Below are positions 23,958 to 32,561 of a DNA stretch of 64,000 nt, piece by piece. Both the position numbers and the translations under genes were made by a program. How positions within the stretch are numbered: position 1 is the stretch's first letter; every line of letters starts with the position of its first letter. The notes beneath the pieces were generated by a model. That model made no database searches. It saw nothing but the letters and a program-made list of their open reading frames with translations, and was not told where the DNA came from. The stretch comes from Phyllobacterium sophorae (GTDB lineage Bacteria > Pseudomonadota > Alphaproteobacteria > Rhizobiales > Rhizobiaceae): NCBI RefSeq assembly GCF_003010965.1, contig NZ_PGGM01000004.1, forward strand, positions 186,001 to 250,000, given 5' to 3'.

Positions 23958-25241
23958 TCAGGCCATCGGTCTGTGCAGATATTGCCTGATCGATTCCGGC
24001 TTCATCTCGATCGAGAAGCCCGGCAGCGATGGCGGCATATAGGCCGCATTCTGGATACTGCAGGGATCGACGAAGTGTTCATGCAAATGATCGACATATT
24101 CGATCACCCTGCCCTCTTTGGTACCAGAGACGGCGACGTAGTCGATCATCGACAAATGCTGCACATATTCGCACAGGCCAACGCCGCCCGCATGCGGCCA
24201 GACAGGCAGATCGTACTTCGCCGCCATGAGCAGCACGGCGAGCACTTCGTTCAGTCCGCCCATACGGCAGGAATCGATCTGCACCACGTCGATGGCGCCT
24301 TCGGCGATGAACTGCTTGAACATGATGCGGTTCTGGCACATTTCGCCGGTCGCCACCTTCACCGGGCTGATCGCCTGGCGAATCTTGCGGTGGCCCGCGA
24401 CATCGTCGGGGCTAGTCGGCTCCTCGATGAAAAACGGCTTGACGAAGGCAAGCTTCTTCACCCAGTCGATCGCCTCATTGACCTCCCAGACCTGGTTCGC
24501 ATCGATCATCAGAATACGATCCGGCCCGATCACCTCGCGGGCGATGGTCAGGCGGCGGATATCGTCGTCGAGATCGCGGCCGACCTTCATCTTGATATGA
24601 TTGAACCCGGCATCGATAGCTTCCTGGCAAAGGCGGCGCAACTTTTCATCCGAATAGCCGAGCCAGCCAGCCGAGGTCGTATAGCAGGGATAGCCTTCCG
24701 CCTTCAGCGTCGCGATCCGTTCCTTCTTGCCGCTTTCGGCCTTACGCAGGATTGCCAAAGCCTCTTCACGAGTCAAAACGTCGGTCAGGTAGCGGAAATC
24801 GACGATGTTGACGATCTCCTCCGGTGTCATTTCACCGACCAGCTGCCAGACGGGCTTCTTCGCTTCCTTGGCGAGCAGGTCCCAGACCGCATTGACGACG
24901 GCACCGGTCGCCAGATGCATCGCACCCTTGTCCGGGCCGATCCAGCGCAGCTGGCTGTCGCCGGTAATGAAGTGCCAGAAACGACCAGGATTTTCCTTCA
25001 CCCAGTCGAGCTCCAGACCAATGACGAGATGCTTCATCGCCTCGATGGCAAGGCAGCAGATTTCGTTGCCGCGCCCGATGGTGAAGGTGAGACCGTGGCC
25101 GGAAAGCCCGTCGGCGTTGGTGTCGAGCACGACATAGGCCGCCGAATAGTCCGGATCCGGATTCATCGCATCCGACCCGTCAAGGCTTTGCGAAGTGGGA
25201 AAGCGGATATCAAAAACGCGAAGATCGGTAATGCGGGTCAC
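23958..25241 (-). CDS. fucD: L-fuconate dehydratase
   Basis: This is a 427-residue enolase-superfamily enzyme predicted to dehydrate L-fuconate to 2-keto-3-deoxy-L-fuconate. The N-terminal capping segment FPTSQSLDGSDAMNPDPDYS is characteristic of L-fuconate dehydratases. Catalytic and Mg-binding positions are seen in IKMKVGRD (Lys pair), MIDANQVWE (Asp), FIEEPTSPDD (Glu), ATGEMCQNR (Glu) and WPHAGGVGL (His). An ATG at 25253 has no ribosome site; the GTG at 25241 follows GAGG at good spacing and was preferred. It is the last gene of the minus-strand fucose operon, followed by a terminator. Confidence 0.9.
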   Translation of the reverse strand: MTRITDLRVFDIRFPTSQSLDGSDAMNPDPDYSAAYVVLDTNADGLSGHGLTFTIGRGNEICCLAIEAMKHLVIGLELDWVKENPGRFWHFITGDSQLRWIGPDKGAMHLATGAVVNAVWDLLAKEAKKPVWQLVGEMTPEEIVNIVDFRYLTDVLTREEALAILRKAESGKKERIATLKAEGYPCYTTSAGWLGYSDEKLRRLCQEAIDAGFNHIKMKVGRDLDDDIRRLTIAREVIGPDRILMIDANQVWEVNEAIDWVKKLAFVKPFFIEEPTSPDDVAGHRKIRQAISPVKVATGEMCQNRIMFKQFIAEGAIDVVQIDSCRMGGLNEVLAVLLMAAKYDLPVWPHAGGVGLCEYVQHLSMIDYVAVSGTKEGRVIEYVDHLHEHFVDPCSIQNAAYMPPSLPGFSIEMKPESIRQYLHRPMA

Positions 25242-25280
25242 GATATGCCTCATGTATCTGTTGCTAAGGGTGCGGCGCGC

Positions 25281-26126
25281 CTATGCGTCGGCGCGCGTCA
25301 CCTGTTTCTGGGTGCCCAGGCCTTCGATGCCGAGTTCCACGACATCGCCGGCCTTGAGATAGCGCGGCGGTTTCATACCCATGCCGACGCCGGGAGGCGT
25401 GCCGGTCGAGATGATGTCGCCGGGCTGCAGGCTCATGAACTGGCTGAGATAAGAAACGAGGAAGGCAACGCCATAGACCATCGTCTTGGTCGAGCCGTTC
25501 TGCATGGTCTCGCCATTTACGGTCAGCCACATGGGAAGGTCCTGCGGGTCTGCGACCTCATCCTTGGTCACGAGCCACGGACCGGTCGGGCCGAACGTGT
25601 CGCAGCTCTTGCCCTTGGTCCATTGACCCGAACGCTCCGTCTGGAAAGCGCGCTCGCTGACATCATGCACCGTGCAATAGCCGGCGACATAATCCAGCGC
25701 CTCGCCTTGCGTGACATATTTTGCCGTGCGTCCGATGACGACACCGAGCTCTACTTCCCAGTCGGTCTTTTCCGAACCGCGCGGAATGACCAGATCGTCA
25801 TTTGGACCTGCGATTGCCGATGTCGCCTTCATGAAAATTACTGGCTCGGGTGGAACGGCCATGCCGGATTCCGCAGCGTGATCAGCATAGTTGAGACCGA
25901 TACAGATGAACTTGCCGGTACCGGCGACGCAGGGTCCGAGACGCGGATTGCCGCCGACTATCGGTAGGCTCTCGACATCCAGATCGCCAAGCTTGGCCAG
26001 CGCGTCCGGGTCAAGCACCGCCGCGGAAATATCGTTCACCTTGCCGGAAAGATCGCGGATTTGCCCTTTGGCATCGAGAACGCCAGGCTTTTCCTGTCCT
26101 GGCTCGCCATATCGTAGAAATTTCAT
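25281..26126 (-). CDS. FAH-family hydrolase, probable 2,4-diketo-3-deoxy-L-fuconate hydrolase
   Basis: This is a 281-residue fumarylacetoacetate-hydrolase-family enzyme. Core motifs are CIGLNYADHAAESG, the metal-binding DWEVELGVVIG (Glu, Glu) and DIISTGTPPGVGMG. In the L-fucose pathway known from Burkholderia and Xanthomonas a member of this family splits 2,4-diketo-3-deoxy-L-fuconate into pyruvate and L-lactate. Its place between fuconate dehydratase and an SDR dehydrogenase supports that role. The frame continues upstream through a palindromic repeat; the ATG at 26126 after AAGGAA is the proper start (MKFLRYGEPGQEKPG). Confidence 0.85.
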   Translation of the reverse strand: MKFLRYGEPGQEKPGVLDAKGQIRDLSGKVNDISAAVLDPDALAKLGDLDVESLPIVGGNPRLGPCVAGTGKFICIGLNYADHAAESGMAVPPEPVIFMKATSAIAGPNDDLVIPRGSEKTDWEVELGVVIGRTAKYVTQGEALDYVAGYCTVHDVSERAFQTERSGQWTKGKSCDTFGPTGPWLVTKDEVADPQDLPMWLTVNGETMQNGSTKTMVYGVAFLVSYLSQFMSLQPGDIISTGTPPGVGMGMKPPRYLKAGDVVELGIEGLGTQKQVTRADA

Positions 26127-26188
26127 CGTCTGTTCCTTTTTCTTGTTGGAGATGCTTGAGAATTCATCCTGATGAGGCAGCTGGTGTG

Positions 26189-26249
26189 GTTTTCGAGAAC
26201 CGGAGCGCAGTGGACTTTTTCGTCCATGAGCACCGGAAGCGTAGAAAAT
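26189..26249. repeat. Short palindromic intergenic repeat, copy 1
   Basis: The core TTTTCGAGAACCGGAGCGCA ... GAGCACCGGAAGCGTAGAAAA forms an imperfect palindrome around GGACTTTTTCGTCC. A second copy is at 43864-43923 in the same orientation. This copy lies between the FAH and SDR genes of the fucose operon. Confidence 0.8.
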
Positions 26250-26288
26250 CGCATCAGATGGCCATCGGGGTGGATTTCCCAAAGTCTC

Positions 26289-27023
26289 CTAGACGGTCCA
26301 GCCGCCATCGATGTTGTAAGCCTGACCTGTCGTATAAGTCGCGCCGGCGAGATAAACGGCGAGGTCGGCGATTTCTTCCGGCAGTCCGAGACGGCCCATG
26401 GGCTGGCGCGCAATGAAGGCCGCGCGCGTTGCCTCATAATCACCTCCCGCACGCATGCGCTGCTCCAGCGATGGGCTCTCAACCGTGCCGGGGCAGATCG
26501 CATTGCAGCGGATACCCTGGGTGATGTAATCGGCTGCGACCGCCTTGGTGAGGCCCAGAACTGCCGCCTTGGTCACGCCATAGGCAAAACGGTTCGGTAC
26601 GCCCTTCACGCTGCTGGCAACCGAAGACATGTTGACAATCGCGCCATCCTTGCGCTCGATCATACCCGGAAGAACCGCCCTGATCGTGCGGATCATGGCG
26701 CGGACATTCAAGTCCAGCGCAAACTCCAGATCAGCATCCGGCATTTCGAGAATCGAACCGCCATGGACGAAACCGGCGCAGTTGAACAGCACGTCGATGG
26801 CGCCAATCTCGCCGATCACCTGATTGACTTCGTCCGTCTTCAGCACGTCGAGCTTGCGGGGGCGAATACCTGCATCCTTTGGCAGCGCGTCGAGTAGCTG
26901 CTGATTGATGTCGGTCGCATGCACAATCGCGCCTTCGCGCGCAAAAGCCAGCACCGAAGCCCGGCCGATGCCTTGCCCTGCAGCTGTAATTAGAACGCGT
27001 TTACCTTCAAGCTTACCTGTCAT
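26289..27023 (-). CDS. SDR dehydrogenase, probable 2-keto-3-deoxy-L-fuconate dehydrogenase
   Basis: This is a 244-residue classical short-chain dehydrogenase. The NAD motif TAAGQGIGRA is at about residues 13-22, NCAG at about 81, the catalytic Ser in NMSSVAS and YGVTK (Tyr, Lys) at about 148. It ends in the usual IDGGWTV. It resembles DHRS6-like enzymes, a group that includes 2-keto-3-deoxy-L-fuconate 4-dehydrogenase, and lies next to the hydrolase acting on the product of that reaction. A role as L-fucose 1-dehydrogenase is the main alternative. Confidence 0.82.
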   Translation of the reverse strand: MTGKLEGKRVLITAAGQGIGRASVLAFAREGAIVHATDINQQLLDALPKDAGIRPRKLDVLKTDEVNQVIGEIGAIDVLFNCAGFVHGGSILEMPDADLEFALDLNVRAMIRTIRAVLPGMIERKDGAIVNMSSVASSVKGVPNRFAYGVTKAAVLGLTKAVAADYITQGIRCNAICPGTVESPSLEQRMRAGGDYEATRAAFIARQPMGRLGLPEEIADLAVYLAGATYTTGQAYNIDGGWTV

Positions 27024-27056
27024 CTTAATTCTCCGTTCGGCACTCTGTTGCGCCTG

Positions 27057-27512
27057 TCATGCACCCTTGGACTTGCGCTCCGCAATCAAAATATGGTCAG
27101 CCGCCAATACCACTTCGTCGCGTTGATTGATCACCTCACAGTGCTCGACCACGCGTCCGCTGTCCGGCCGTTTCGGATCGTCTTCCTTTGCGCTGATCGT
27201 TACCCGCGTGCGGATCGTATCGCCGATGAACACCGGGCGTACGAAGCGCAGGCGGTCGTAGCCATAGGAAAACGCAACGGGATTGATAAGGCTCGCCGTC
27301 AGTCCGACCCCAATGGAGAAAATCATGGTGCCATGGGCAACGCGCTGTCCGAATTGCGTTGTCTTGGCAAATTCCGCGTCCATGTGGTGCGGGAAGAAAT
27401 CGCCCGTATGGCCGGCGTGCACCACGAAATCAGTCTCAGTAATGGTGCGTCCCGTCGTGACACGCACATGGCCGAGTTCATAGTCCTCGAAATAGATGGC
27501 TTGTTCGGACAT
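27057..27512 (-). CDS. MaoC-like hot-dog-fold hydratase
   Basis: This 151-residue protein has the MaoC/R-specific enoyl-CoA-hydratase hot-dog fold. The signature [21 protein letters not shown] (shown here in two parts: [15 protein letters not shown] and FPHHMD) holds the catalytic Asp/His pair, and [13 protein letters not shown] is the second family motif. Such enzymes hydrate or dehydrate acyl-CoA or related 2-enoyl substrates. It has no established step in fucose breakdown, so its presence in this operon is unexpected. The ribosome binding site AAAGG is provided by the terminal arm of the repeat directly upstream. Confidence 0.8.
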   Translation of the reverse strand: MSEQAIYFEDYELGHVRVTTGRTITETDFVVHAGHTGDFFPHHMDAEFAKTTQFGQRVAHGTMIFSIGVGLTASLINPVAFSYGYDRLRFVRPVFIGDTIRTRVTISAKEDDPKRPDSGRVVEHCEVINQRDEVVLAADHILIAERKSKGA

Positions 27513-27513
27513 C

Positions 27514-27787
27514 TAGAACCTTTCATGTTTGGATGGAAACAGTTCTGTTTCCTGGATGGCGAGACAATCCACGCGGAAGGTGGCGAGGCCGATGTACGTG
27601 CATCGGACGAAGCCGCCTGACAAAGTGGGTGGCCGCCAGCCGGAAACCCGAAGGGCCGGGTGAATTTGCTCCAAAGCCTTCGGGCTTCGGCTTGGTCCGA
27701 TGGGTAAATATCGGCCTCGCCAAACCCCTTGACCTTGAACCAAATTCCCTCCGGCAGAATGATTCCATCCAGACATGAAAGGTTCTA
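27514..27787. repeat. MITE-like repeat with long terminal inverted repeats, copy B
   Basis: The arms start TAGAACCTTTCATGTTTGGA on the left, and the reverse complement of the right end reads TAGAACCTTTCATGTCTGGA. The core includes CCGCCTGACAAAGTGG and CCGGAAACCCGAAGGGCCG. The left arm carries AAAGG, the ribosome site of the MaoC gene; the right arm contains the stop codon (TAG) of the Gfo/Idh gene. Confidence 0.85.
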
Positions 27788-28858
27788 AGCCTCCGGCTTC
27801 TGCGCGAGCGGAGTTGCCGGCGTCGCGCTCGATTGATAGGCAGCCTCGACCAGGGCCATGGTGTACCAGCCATCCTCGACCGAACTGACCAGTTCCTTGT
27901 CCTCGCCGCTGGCAAAGCGCTGCAGGTTGGCCATACGCCCGACAAAAGCATCCGGAAACCACGCGCCCTTCAGCGGAACGCTGACCCAGCCGGAGCCACC
28001 CTTCGGATAGATCATCAATTCGTCCGGCTCGCCGCGTGGATAGTCCAGATTGACGCCAAGCTTCACATAGGCCGCGCCTTCCGTACCGCTGACGCGGAAC
28101 TCGCAGGCCTGGAATTTGCGGCCGAATTTGTGATCGTGATTGATCGACAGCGAACAGCGTACCCTATTCCCATAGTCGAGGATGGCGCTGGTCCTCGTCT
28201 GCGCCACTTCATGATTGGGATGGCCGAGCGTCTTGGCGTGCACGCCCAGCGGGTTGCCGAGGATCTGCCGTATGAGGTCAATATAATGGATCGAGTGCAT
28301 CGCAATCTCGACGCGCGGCAGGCCGTTCAAGAACGGCCAGAGCGACCATGGCGTATCCAGCGCCAGCCAGGCATCGAAATCGACAACCTCGCCAAGCCAG
28401 CCTTGTGCCATCGCATCCTTCAGCGCCAGCATCATCGGCGCGAAGCGCAACTGGAAATTGACCGCCGCAGTGATATTGCGCTCCCGGCAAATGCGCAGGA
28501 TCTCGGACGCTTGTCCAAGATCGCTGCCCATCGGCTTCTGGATCAGCGCAAAGGAACCCTCGGGCAGGACCTTCAGGATTTCAGCGTGACGCGATGGCGG
28601 CGTAGCGAGATCGAAGATCGCGTTCTCAACCGCCGCACCCTCGGCGACGGAAGCATAGACTGTGACACCCCATTCATCCGCCAGTTTCCGCGCCTTGGCC
28701 TCATCCGGATCGAACAGTCCGGCAATCGGAAAGCCGCCCTTGTTGTAGGCCGGATAATGCGCATCGCCGACAATGCTGCCCGCGCCGAAGGTCACGACCG
28801 GTCGTGGCTTCGCCGGCAAGGGCCAGCTCTGTTGCAGGGATGCGGGATCAAAACTCAT
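27785..28858 (-). CDS. Gfo/Idh/MocA-family sugar dehydrogenase
   Basis: This is a 357-residue NAD(P)-dependent oxidoreductase. The Rossmann motif is VTFGAGSIVGDAHYPA (about residue 23), and the family Lys-Pro is in LIQKPMGSDLG (about 107). Residues HSIHYIDLIRQILG form the second-domain catalytic region with a His. In the fucose operon it lies next to the mutarotase and before the lactone-acid steps, and no other candidate L-fucose 1-dehydrogenase is present. It may therefore oxidise L-fucose (or a similar aldose) to its lactone. The stop codon lies in the repeat arm downstream. Confidence 0.75.
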   Translation of the reverse strand: MSFDPASLQQSWPLPAKPRPVVTFGAGSIVGDAHYPAYNKGGFPIAGLFDPDEAKARKLADEWGVTVYASVAEGAAVENAIFDLATPPSRHAEILKVLPEGSFALIQKPMGSDLGQASEILRICRERNITAAVNFQLRFAPMMLALKDAMAQGWLGEVVDFDAWLALDTPWSLWPFLNGLPRVEIAMHSIHYIDLIRQILGNPLGVHAKTLGHPNHEVAQTRTSAILDYGNRVRCSLSINHDHKFGRKFQACEFRVSGTEGAAYVKLGVNLDYPRGEPDELMIYPKGGSGWVSVPLKGAWFPDAFVGRMANLQRFASGEDKELVSSVEDGWYTMALVEAAYQSSATPATPLAQKPEA

Positions 28859-28871
28859 CGAATATTCCTCA

Positions 28872-29201
28872 TCAATCCAGATGGAAGACTTCTTCCATCA
28901 TCGCCCACCACTCGCCTTTGGCGCGCGTTTCCAGCGGCACCTGACACGGCATGCACACGTCCCACCATTCCTTGTTCTTCGCATTGGCGGCCATCTTCGC
29001 CATGTCGGCCCCGAAGTCGGTCCCGTGATATTCCCATGTACCGAACAGGATGTTTTCCGGCTCGCGCAGGAAGATCGTGTAGTTGCGGATATTGCAGCTT
29101 GATATCAGTTCCAGAATTTCCGGCCAGACGGCGGCGTGCAGCCGCTTGTATTCCGCGACTTTATCCCCGTTGAGCCCGATCATCATTCCCATACGTTGCA
29201 T
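28872..29201 (-). CDS. L-rhamnose/L-fucose mutarotase family protein
   Basis: This 109-residue protein belongs to the L-rhamnose mutarotase (RhaM/YiiL) family of small alpha/beta barrels. Family features are MMIGLNGDKVAEYKRLHAAV with the catalytic His, NYTIFLREPENILFGTWEY and KNKEWWDVCMPCQ. It interconverts alpha and beta anomers; in this operon L-fucose (6-deoxy-L-galactose) is the probable sugar, as in the Xanthomonas and Burkholderia pathways. GGAG precedes the ATG with good spacing, and the upstream gene ends five bases before it. Confidence 0.88.
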   Translation of the reverse strand: MQRMGMMIGLNGDKVAEYKRLHAAVWPEILELISSCNIRNYTIFLREPENILFGTWEYHGTDFGADMAKMAANAKNKEWWDVCMPCQVPLETRAKGEWWAMMEEVFHLD

Positions 29202-29205
29202 CGCA

Positions 29206-30318
29206 TCAGCTCCGGATTTCGGTGGTAAATTCGTCGATGCTGCGCGCCTTCACGGCATCCCAATCCCAGTCGATACCAATGCCCGGCTCGTTCGGCGCAA
29301 TGGCAAAGCCGTTCTCGATACGCATCTGCGTGTGGGTCAGGTCATCGAGCTGCGGAATAAATTCGACATATTTGCCGTTCTGCACCGCGCAAGTGAGACT
29401 CACATGCAGTTCCATCAGGAAATGCGGGCAGACAGGAATATCGAAGGTCTCGGCGGTGTGTGCCACCTTCAGCCATGGCGTGATACCGCCAATGCGGCCC
29501 ACATCCACCTGCACGATAGAGCAGGCACGCTTCTGCATATATTCGCGGAAATGCCGGATCGAATAGAGCGACTCGCCAATGGCCACGGGCGTTGGTGTTG
29601 CCGCCGACAGGCGCACATGCCCATCAATATCGTCGGCCGGCAGCGGCTCCTCCAGCCAGGCCAGATCGATATCGCGAAGTACCTGAGAGCGGCGGATGGC
29701 CTCGTCCAGTGTAAAACCCTGATTGGCATCGGTCATGATCTCGAAACCAGCCCCTACAGCGTCGCGCACCGCCGACAACCGCTCCAGATCCTCGGAACCA
29801 TGCGGACGGCCGATTTTGACCTTTGCGCCCTTGAAACCCTTGGCCTTTGCCTGCAGGGCATCATCGACCAGCGCCTGCTTTTCAATGTGCAGCCAGCCGC
29901 CTTCGGTCGTGTAGAGCGGGCAGCGATCCTTCGCCCCGCCCGCCAGTTTCCATAGTGGCAGGTTCTGCTTCCTGGCACGCAAATCCCATAGCGCAGTGTC
30001 GACAGCGGCAAGCGCAATTGCAGTAATCGCGCCGATTGTTGTCGCGTGGGTGGCAAATTCAAGGTCACGCCAGATCGCCTCGATCTGATCGGCATCCTTG
30101 CCGAGCAAACGGGGAGCGAGGTGGTCAGAGAGCAGGCGCATCACCGATGATCCGCCCGTACCGATCGTATAGCTGTATCCGGTGCCCGCAGCGCCATCAC
30201 TGTCAGTGATCGTAACGATCGGCGTCTCCTGGCTGACAAAGCTCTGGATCGCATCGGTCCGCAGCACTTTCGGCGGCAGATCCACCATGCGCAACTCAAC
30301 TCGTTCGATTTTGGCCAT
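29206..30318 (-). CDS. Mandelate racemase/muconate lactonizing-family enzyme
   Basis: This is a 370-residue enolase-superfamily enzyme of the mandelate-racemase subgroup. Seen are the K-x-K motif in GAKVKIGRP, metal ligands in MTDANQGF (Asp), WLEEPLPADD (Glu) and IGESLYS (Glu), and a C-terminal His in VCPHFLMELH. These enzymes dehydrate or epimerise sugar acids. A true L-fuconate dehydratase of another subgroup is already present at 23958, so this one may act on a second sugar acid such as a galactonate, arabinonate or lyxonate, or on a stereoisomer. The frame runs upstream into a repeat; the ATG at 30318 has AAAGG, supplied by the repeat arm. Confidence 0.78.
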   Translation of the reverse strand: MAKIERVELRMVDLPPKVLRTDAIQSFVSQETPIVTITDSDGAAGTGYSYTIGTGGSSVMRLLSDHLAPRLLGKDADQIEAIWRDLEFATHATTIGAITAIALAAVDTALWDLRARKQNLPLWKLAGGAKDRCPLYTTEGGWLHIEKQALVDDALQAKAKGFKGAKVKIGRPHGSEDLERLSAVRDAVGAGFEIMTDANQGFTLDEAIRRSQVLRDIDLAWLEEPLPADDIDGHVRLSAATPTPVAIGESLYSIRHFREYMQKRACSIVQVDVGRIGGITPWLKVAHTAETFDIPVCPHFLMELHVSLTCAVQNGKYVEFIPQLDDLTHTQMRIENGFAIAPNEPGIGIDWDWDAVKARSIDEFTTEIRS

Positions 30319-30321
30319 AGT

Positions 30322-30589
30322 AGAGCCTTTCCCGGCCATATTGGCCGTATTCTGTTTCTCGGCTGGCGAGGCAATCCGCGCGGAAGGTGGCGAGGTCGAT
30401 GTGGTGCATCCGAAGCCGCCTGACAAAGTGGGTGTCCGTCAGCCGGAAACCCGAAGGGACGGGGACAGTTGCGCCAATCCCGGCGCAAATCCACTCGCCC
30501 GCACGCGAAGTGCGGGTCTTCGTGTCTTTGCTTGATCTTGTCACAACACGCCTCCGTCAGAATAGGTCAGTATGGCCGGGAAAGGCTCT
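30322..30589. repeat. MITE-like repeat with long terminal inverted repeats, copy C
   Basis: The left arm begins AGAGCCTTTCCCGGCCATAT and the reverse complement of the right end begins AGAGCCTTTCCCGGCCATAC. The core matches copy B (GGCGAGGCAATCC, CCGCCTGACAAAGTGG, CCGGAAACCCGAAGGG) for its first half and then differs. The left arm supplies AAAGG to the downstream gene; the right arm abuts the TGA of the ATPase gene. Confidence 0.85.
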
Positions 30590-31686
30590 CACCTCCGCAA
30601 GGTTTTACCGGTTTCCGGCGAGAACAGATGCGCCTGAGACAGGTCGAAACTGAATTTTACCATCTCTCCGGCACCCATGGGACGCGGATTGAGCATGCGC
30701 GACACCCACTCGCGCTGCGCCATGGTAATAAAGAGCAAAGTCTCGTTGCCCAGTGGCTCGGTGATCGAGACCGGCAGCTCCATTTCATGCACATCGGTGG
30801 CTTCCCCGGAGTTCAAGCCGTGACCCGTCGGGTAAATATCGTCGGGCCGCAGGCCGAAGATCACCTTGTCACCCGCTGCAACCTTACCGCGGAATTCAAT
30901 CGGCAGCGGCAGACTCTGCCCGCCGGCAAAGACGAGTTTGCCATCGGCAACCGTCGCTTCGTTGAGGTTCATCGGCGGCGAACCGATGAACCCTGCGACG
31001 AAGCGCGTGGCCGGCCGCTTGAACACTTCCTCCGGTGTACCGACCTGCTCGATATGACCATCGCGCATGATGACGATGCGGTCGGAGAGGGTCATCGCTT
31101 CCACCTGATCGTGCGTCACATAGATCATCGTCGACTGCACCTTGGCGTGCAGGCGCTTGATCTCGGTGCGAACCTGCGTACGCAATTTGGCGTCGAGGTT
31201 GGAGAGGGGTTCGTCGAAGAGGAACACGTCCGGCTTGCGCACGATCGCGCGGCCCATTGCGACACGCTGGCGCTGGCCACCGGAGAGCTGTGAGGGGCGC
31301 CGGTCCATATACTTGTCCAGATCGAGGATTGCTGCGGCTTCGTTCACGCGTGTGTCGATTTCGCTCTGCGCGACTTTGCCGATCTTCAACGAAAAGCCCA
31401 TGTTCTCGCGCACGGTCATGTGCGGGTAGAGCGCGTAGGACTGGAACACCATCGAGATATTGCGGGCGCGCGGCGGCAGGTCATTCACCGGCTTGCCGCC
31501 GATTTCAACCACACCGCCACTGATGTCCTCGAGCCCGGCAATCATGCGCAGCGTCGTCGATTTCCCGCAGCCGGACGGGCCGACCAGCGCAATAAATTCG
31601 CGATCCTTGACCTCCAGGTCGATCCCGTGGACGACATCGACATTGCCATAACTCTTGACCAGCTTTTTCAATGTAACAGGGGCCAT
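30589..31686 (-). CDS. CUT1 sugar ABC transporter ATPase (UgpC/MsmK type)
   Basis: This is a 365-residue ATPase of the MalK/UgpC group. Walker A GPSGCGKSTTLRMIAG is at about residues 36-51, signature LSGGQRQRVAMGRA at about 135, Walker B VFLFDEPLSNLDAKLR follows, and the switch His is in VTHDQVEAM. A C-terminal TOBE/OB-like regulatory domain begins near residue 240. It energises the two permeases upstream. The operon is SBP, MalF-type, MalG-type, ATPase, then catabolic genes, so the imported sugar is probably L-fucose or a fucoside. Confidence 0.9.
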   Translation of the reverse strand: MAPVTLKKLVKSYGNVDVVHGIDLEVKDREFIALVGPSGCGKSTTLRMIAGLEDISGGVVEIGGKPVNDLPPRARNISMVFQSYALYPHMTVRENMGFSLKIGKVAQSEIDTRVNEAAAILDLDKYMDRRPSQLSGGQRQRVAMGRAIVRKPDVFLFDEPLSNLDAKLRTQVRTEIKRLHAKVQSTMIYVTHDQVEAMTLSDRIVIMRDGHIEQVGTPEEVFKRPATRFVAGFIGSPPMNLNEATVADGKLVFAGGQSLPLPIEFRGKVAAGDKVIFGLRPDDIYPTGHGLNSGEATDVHEMELPVSITEPLGNETLLFITMAQREWVSRMLNPRPMGAGEMVKFSFDLSQAHLFSPETGKTLRR

Positions 31687-31693
31687 GACGAGC

Positions 31694-32560
31694 TTAACCT
31701 TTCACCGCGCCGAACGTCAGTCCGGACACGAGATGCTTCTGGATGATAAAAGTGAGTGTGAGTGCCGGAATGATCATGACCACCGCGAGTGCGCACATGC
31801 CGCGCCAGTCGATGGTGAACTCCGACGTATAATCGAGGAGGCCGACAGGCAATGTCTTCGAATTCACCGAACGGGTGATCTGCGATGCCAGCGCATATTC
31901 GTTCCACGAGGTGAGGAAGGCAAAGATGCCCGCCGACGCGATGCCCGGTCCGGCCAGCGGAAATTCCACCTGCCAGAATGCCTGCCAGCGCGTACAGCCA
32001 TCGATCTGCGCCGCTTCCGCCAGGTCCTTGGGCACTTGCCGGAAGAAGCCGTCGATGAGCCAGATCGTGAATGGCACGTTCAGCGCTACATAAATCAGGA
32101 TCATCGCGAAATGCGTGTCGATAATGCCGACCCGGGCGAAGATCATGAACAGCGGCAGCGACAGTGCGATGCCGGGGACGGCGCGCGTCAGCATGAAGCC
32201 GAGGAAGATGCCCGACTTGCCCTTGAACTTGTAGCGTGCGAACGCATAGCCGCCCGCCATACCGACTATGAGGGCGATGGCCGTCGAGGTAATCGAAATG
32301 ATCAGCGAATTGCGGAAATATTCCCAGATCGGAATGCCGCCCTGCCCTGCGCCGCCAAACATGGCACGGTAGGCATCGAGCGAGACATCCTGCGGTATCC
32401 AAACCGGCGGCTTCGCCATGATCTCGACTGTCGGCCGGAGCGAACTAAGGACAATCCACAGGCCCGGCAGGCAGATGACCAGCATCGCCAGGAATAGCCC
32501 GGCAAGATGCAGGACTTTCAGGCCGCGGCGTTTGAGACGATGAGAGCTGTTCTGGTCCAT
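31694..32560 (-). CDS. CUT1 sugar ABC transporter permease (MalG type)
   Basis: This 288-residue inner-membrane permease has a basic N-terminus, about six membrane helices and the cytoplasmic coupling-loop motif EAAQIDGCTRWQAFWQVEFP (the EAA motif) near residue 190. It pairs with the MalF-type permease encoded upstream. Seven bases separate it from the ATPase gene. The ATG is preceded by AAAGG, which comes from the terminal arm of the repeat element next to it. Confidence 0.9.
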   Translation of the reverse strand: MDQNSSHRLKRRGLKVLHLAGLFLAMLVICLPGLWIVLSSLRPTVEIMAKPPVWIPQDVSLDAYRAMFGGAGQGGIPIWEYFRNSLIISITSTAIALIVGMAGGYAFARYKFKGKSGIFLGFMLTRAVPGIALSLPLFMIFARVGIIDTHFAMILIYVALNVPFTIWLIDGFFRQVPKDLAEAAQIDGCTRWQAFWQVEFPLAGPGIASAGIFAFLTSWNEYALASQITRSVNSKTLPVGLLDYTSEFTIDWRGMCALAVVMIIPALTLTFIIQKHLVSGLTFGAVKG

Positions 32561-32561
32561 C

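Noticed and set aside
23973-25967. Long open frame (664 codons) on the plus strand over the fuconate dehydratase and FAH genes
   Set aside because: Antisense shadow of two well supported enzymes; the translation is rich in Arg, His and Asp with no recognisable domain.
27513-27962. Open frames through the MITE-like repeats (also near 22014, 30296 and 32571)
   Set aside because: They arise from the repeat itself, change frame between copies and match no protein family.
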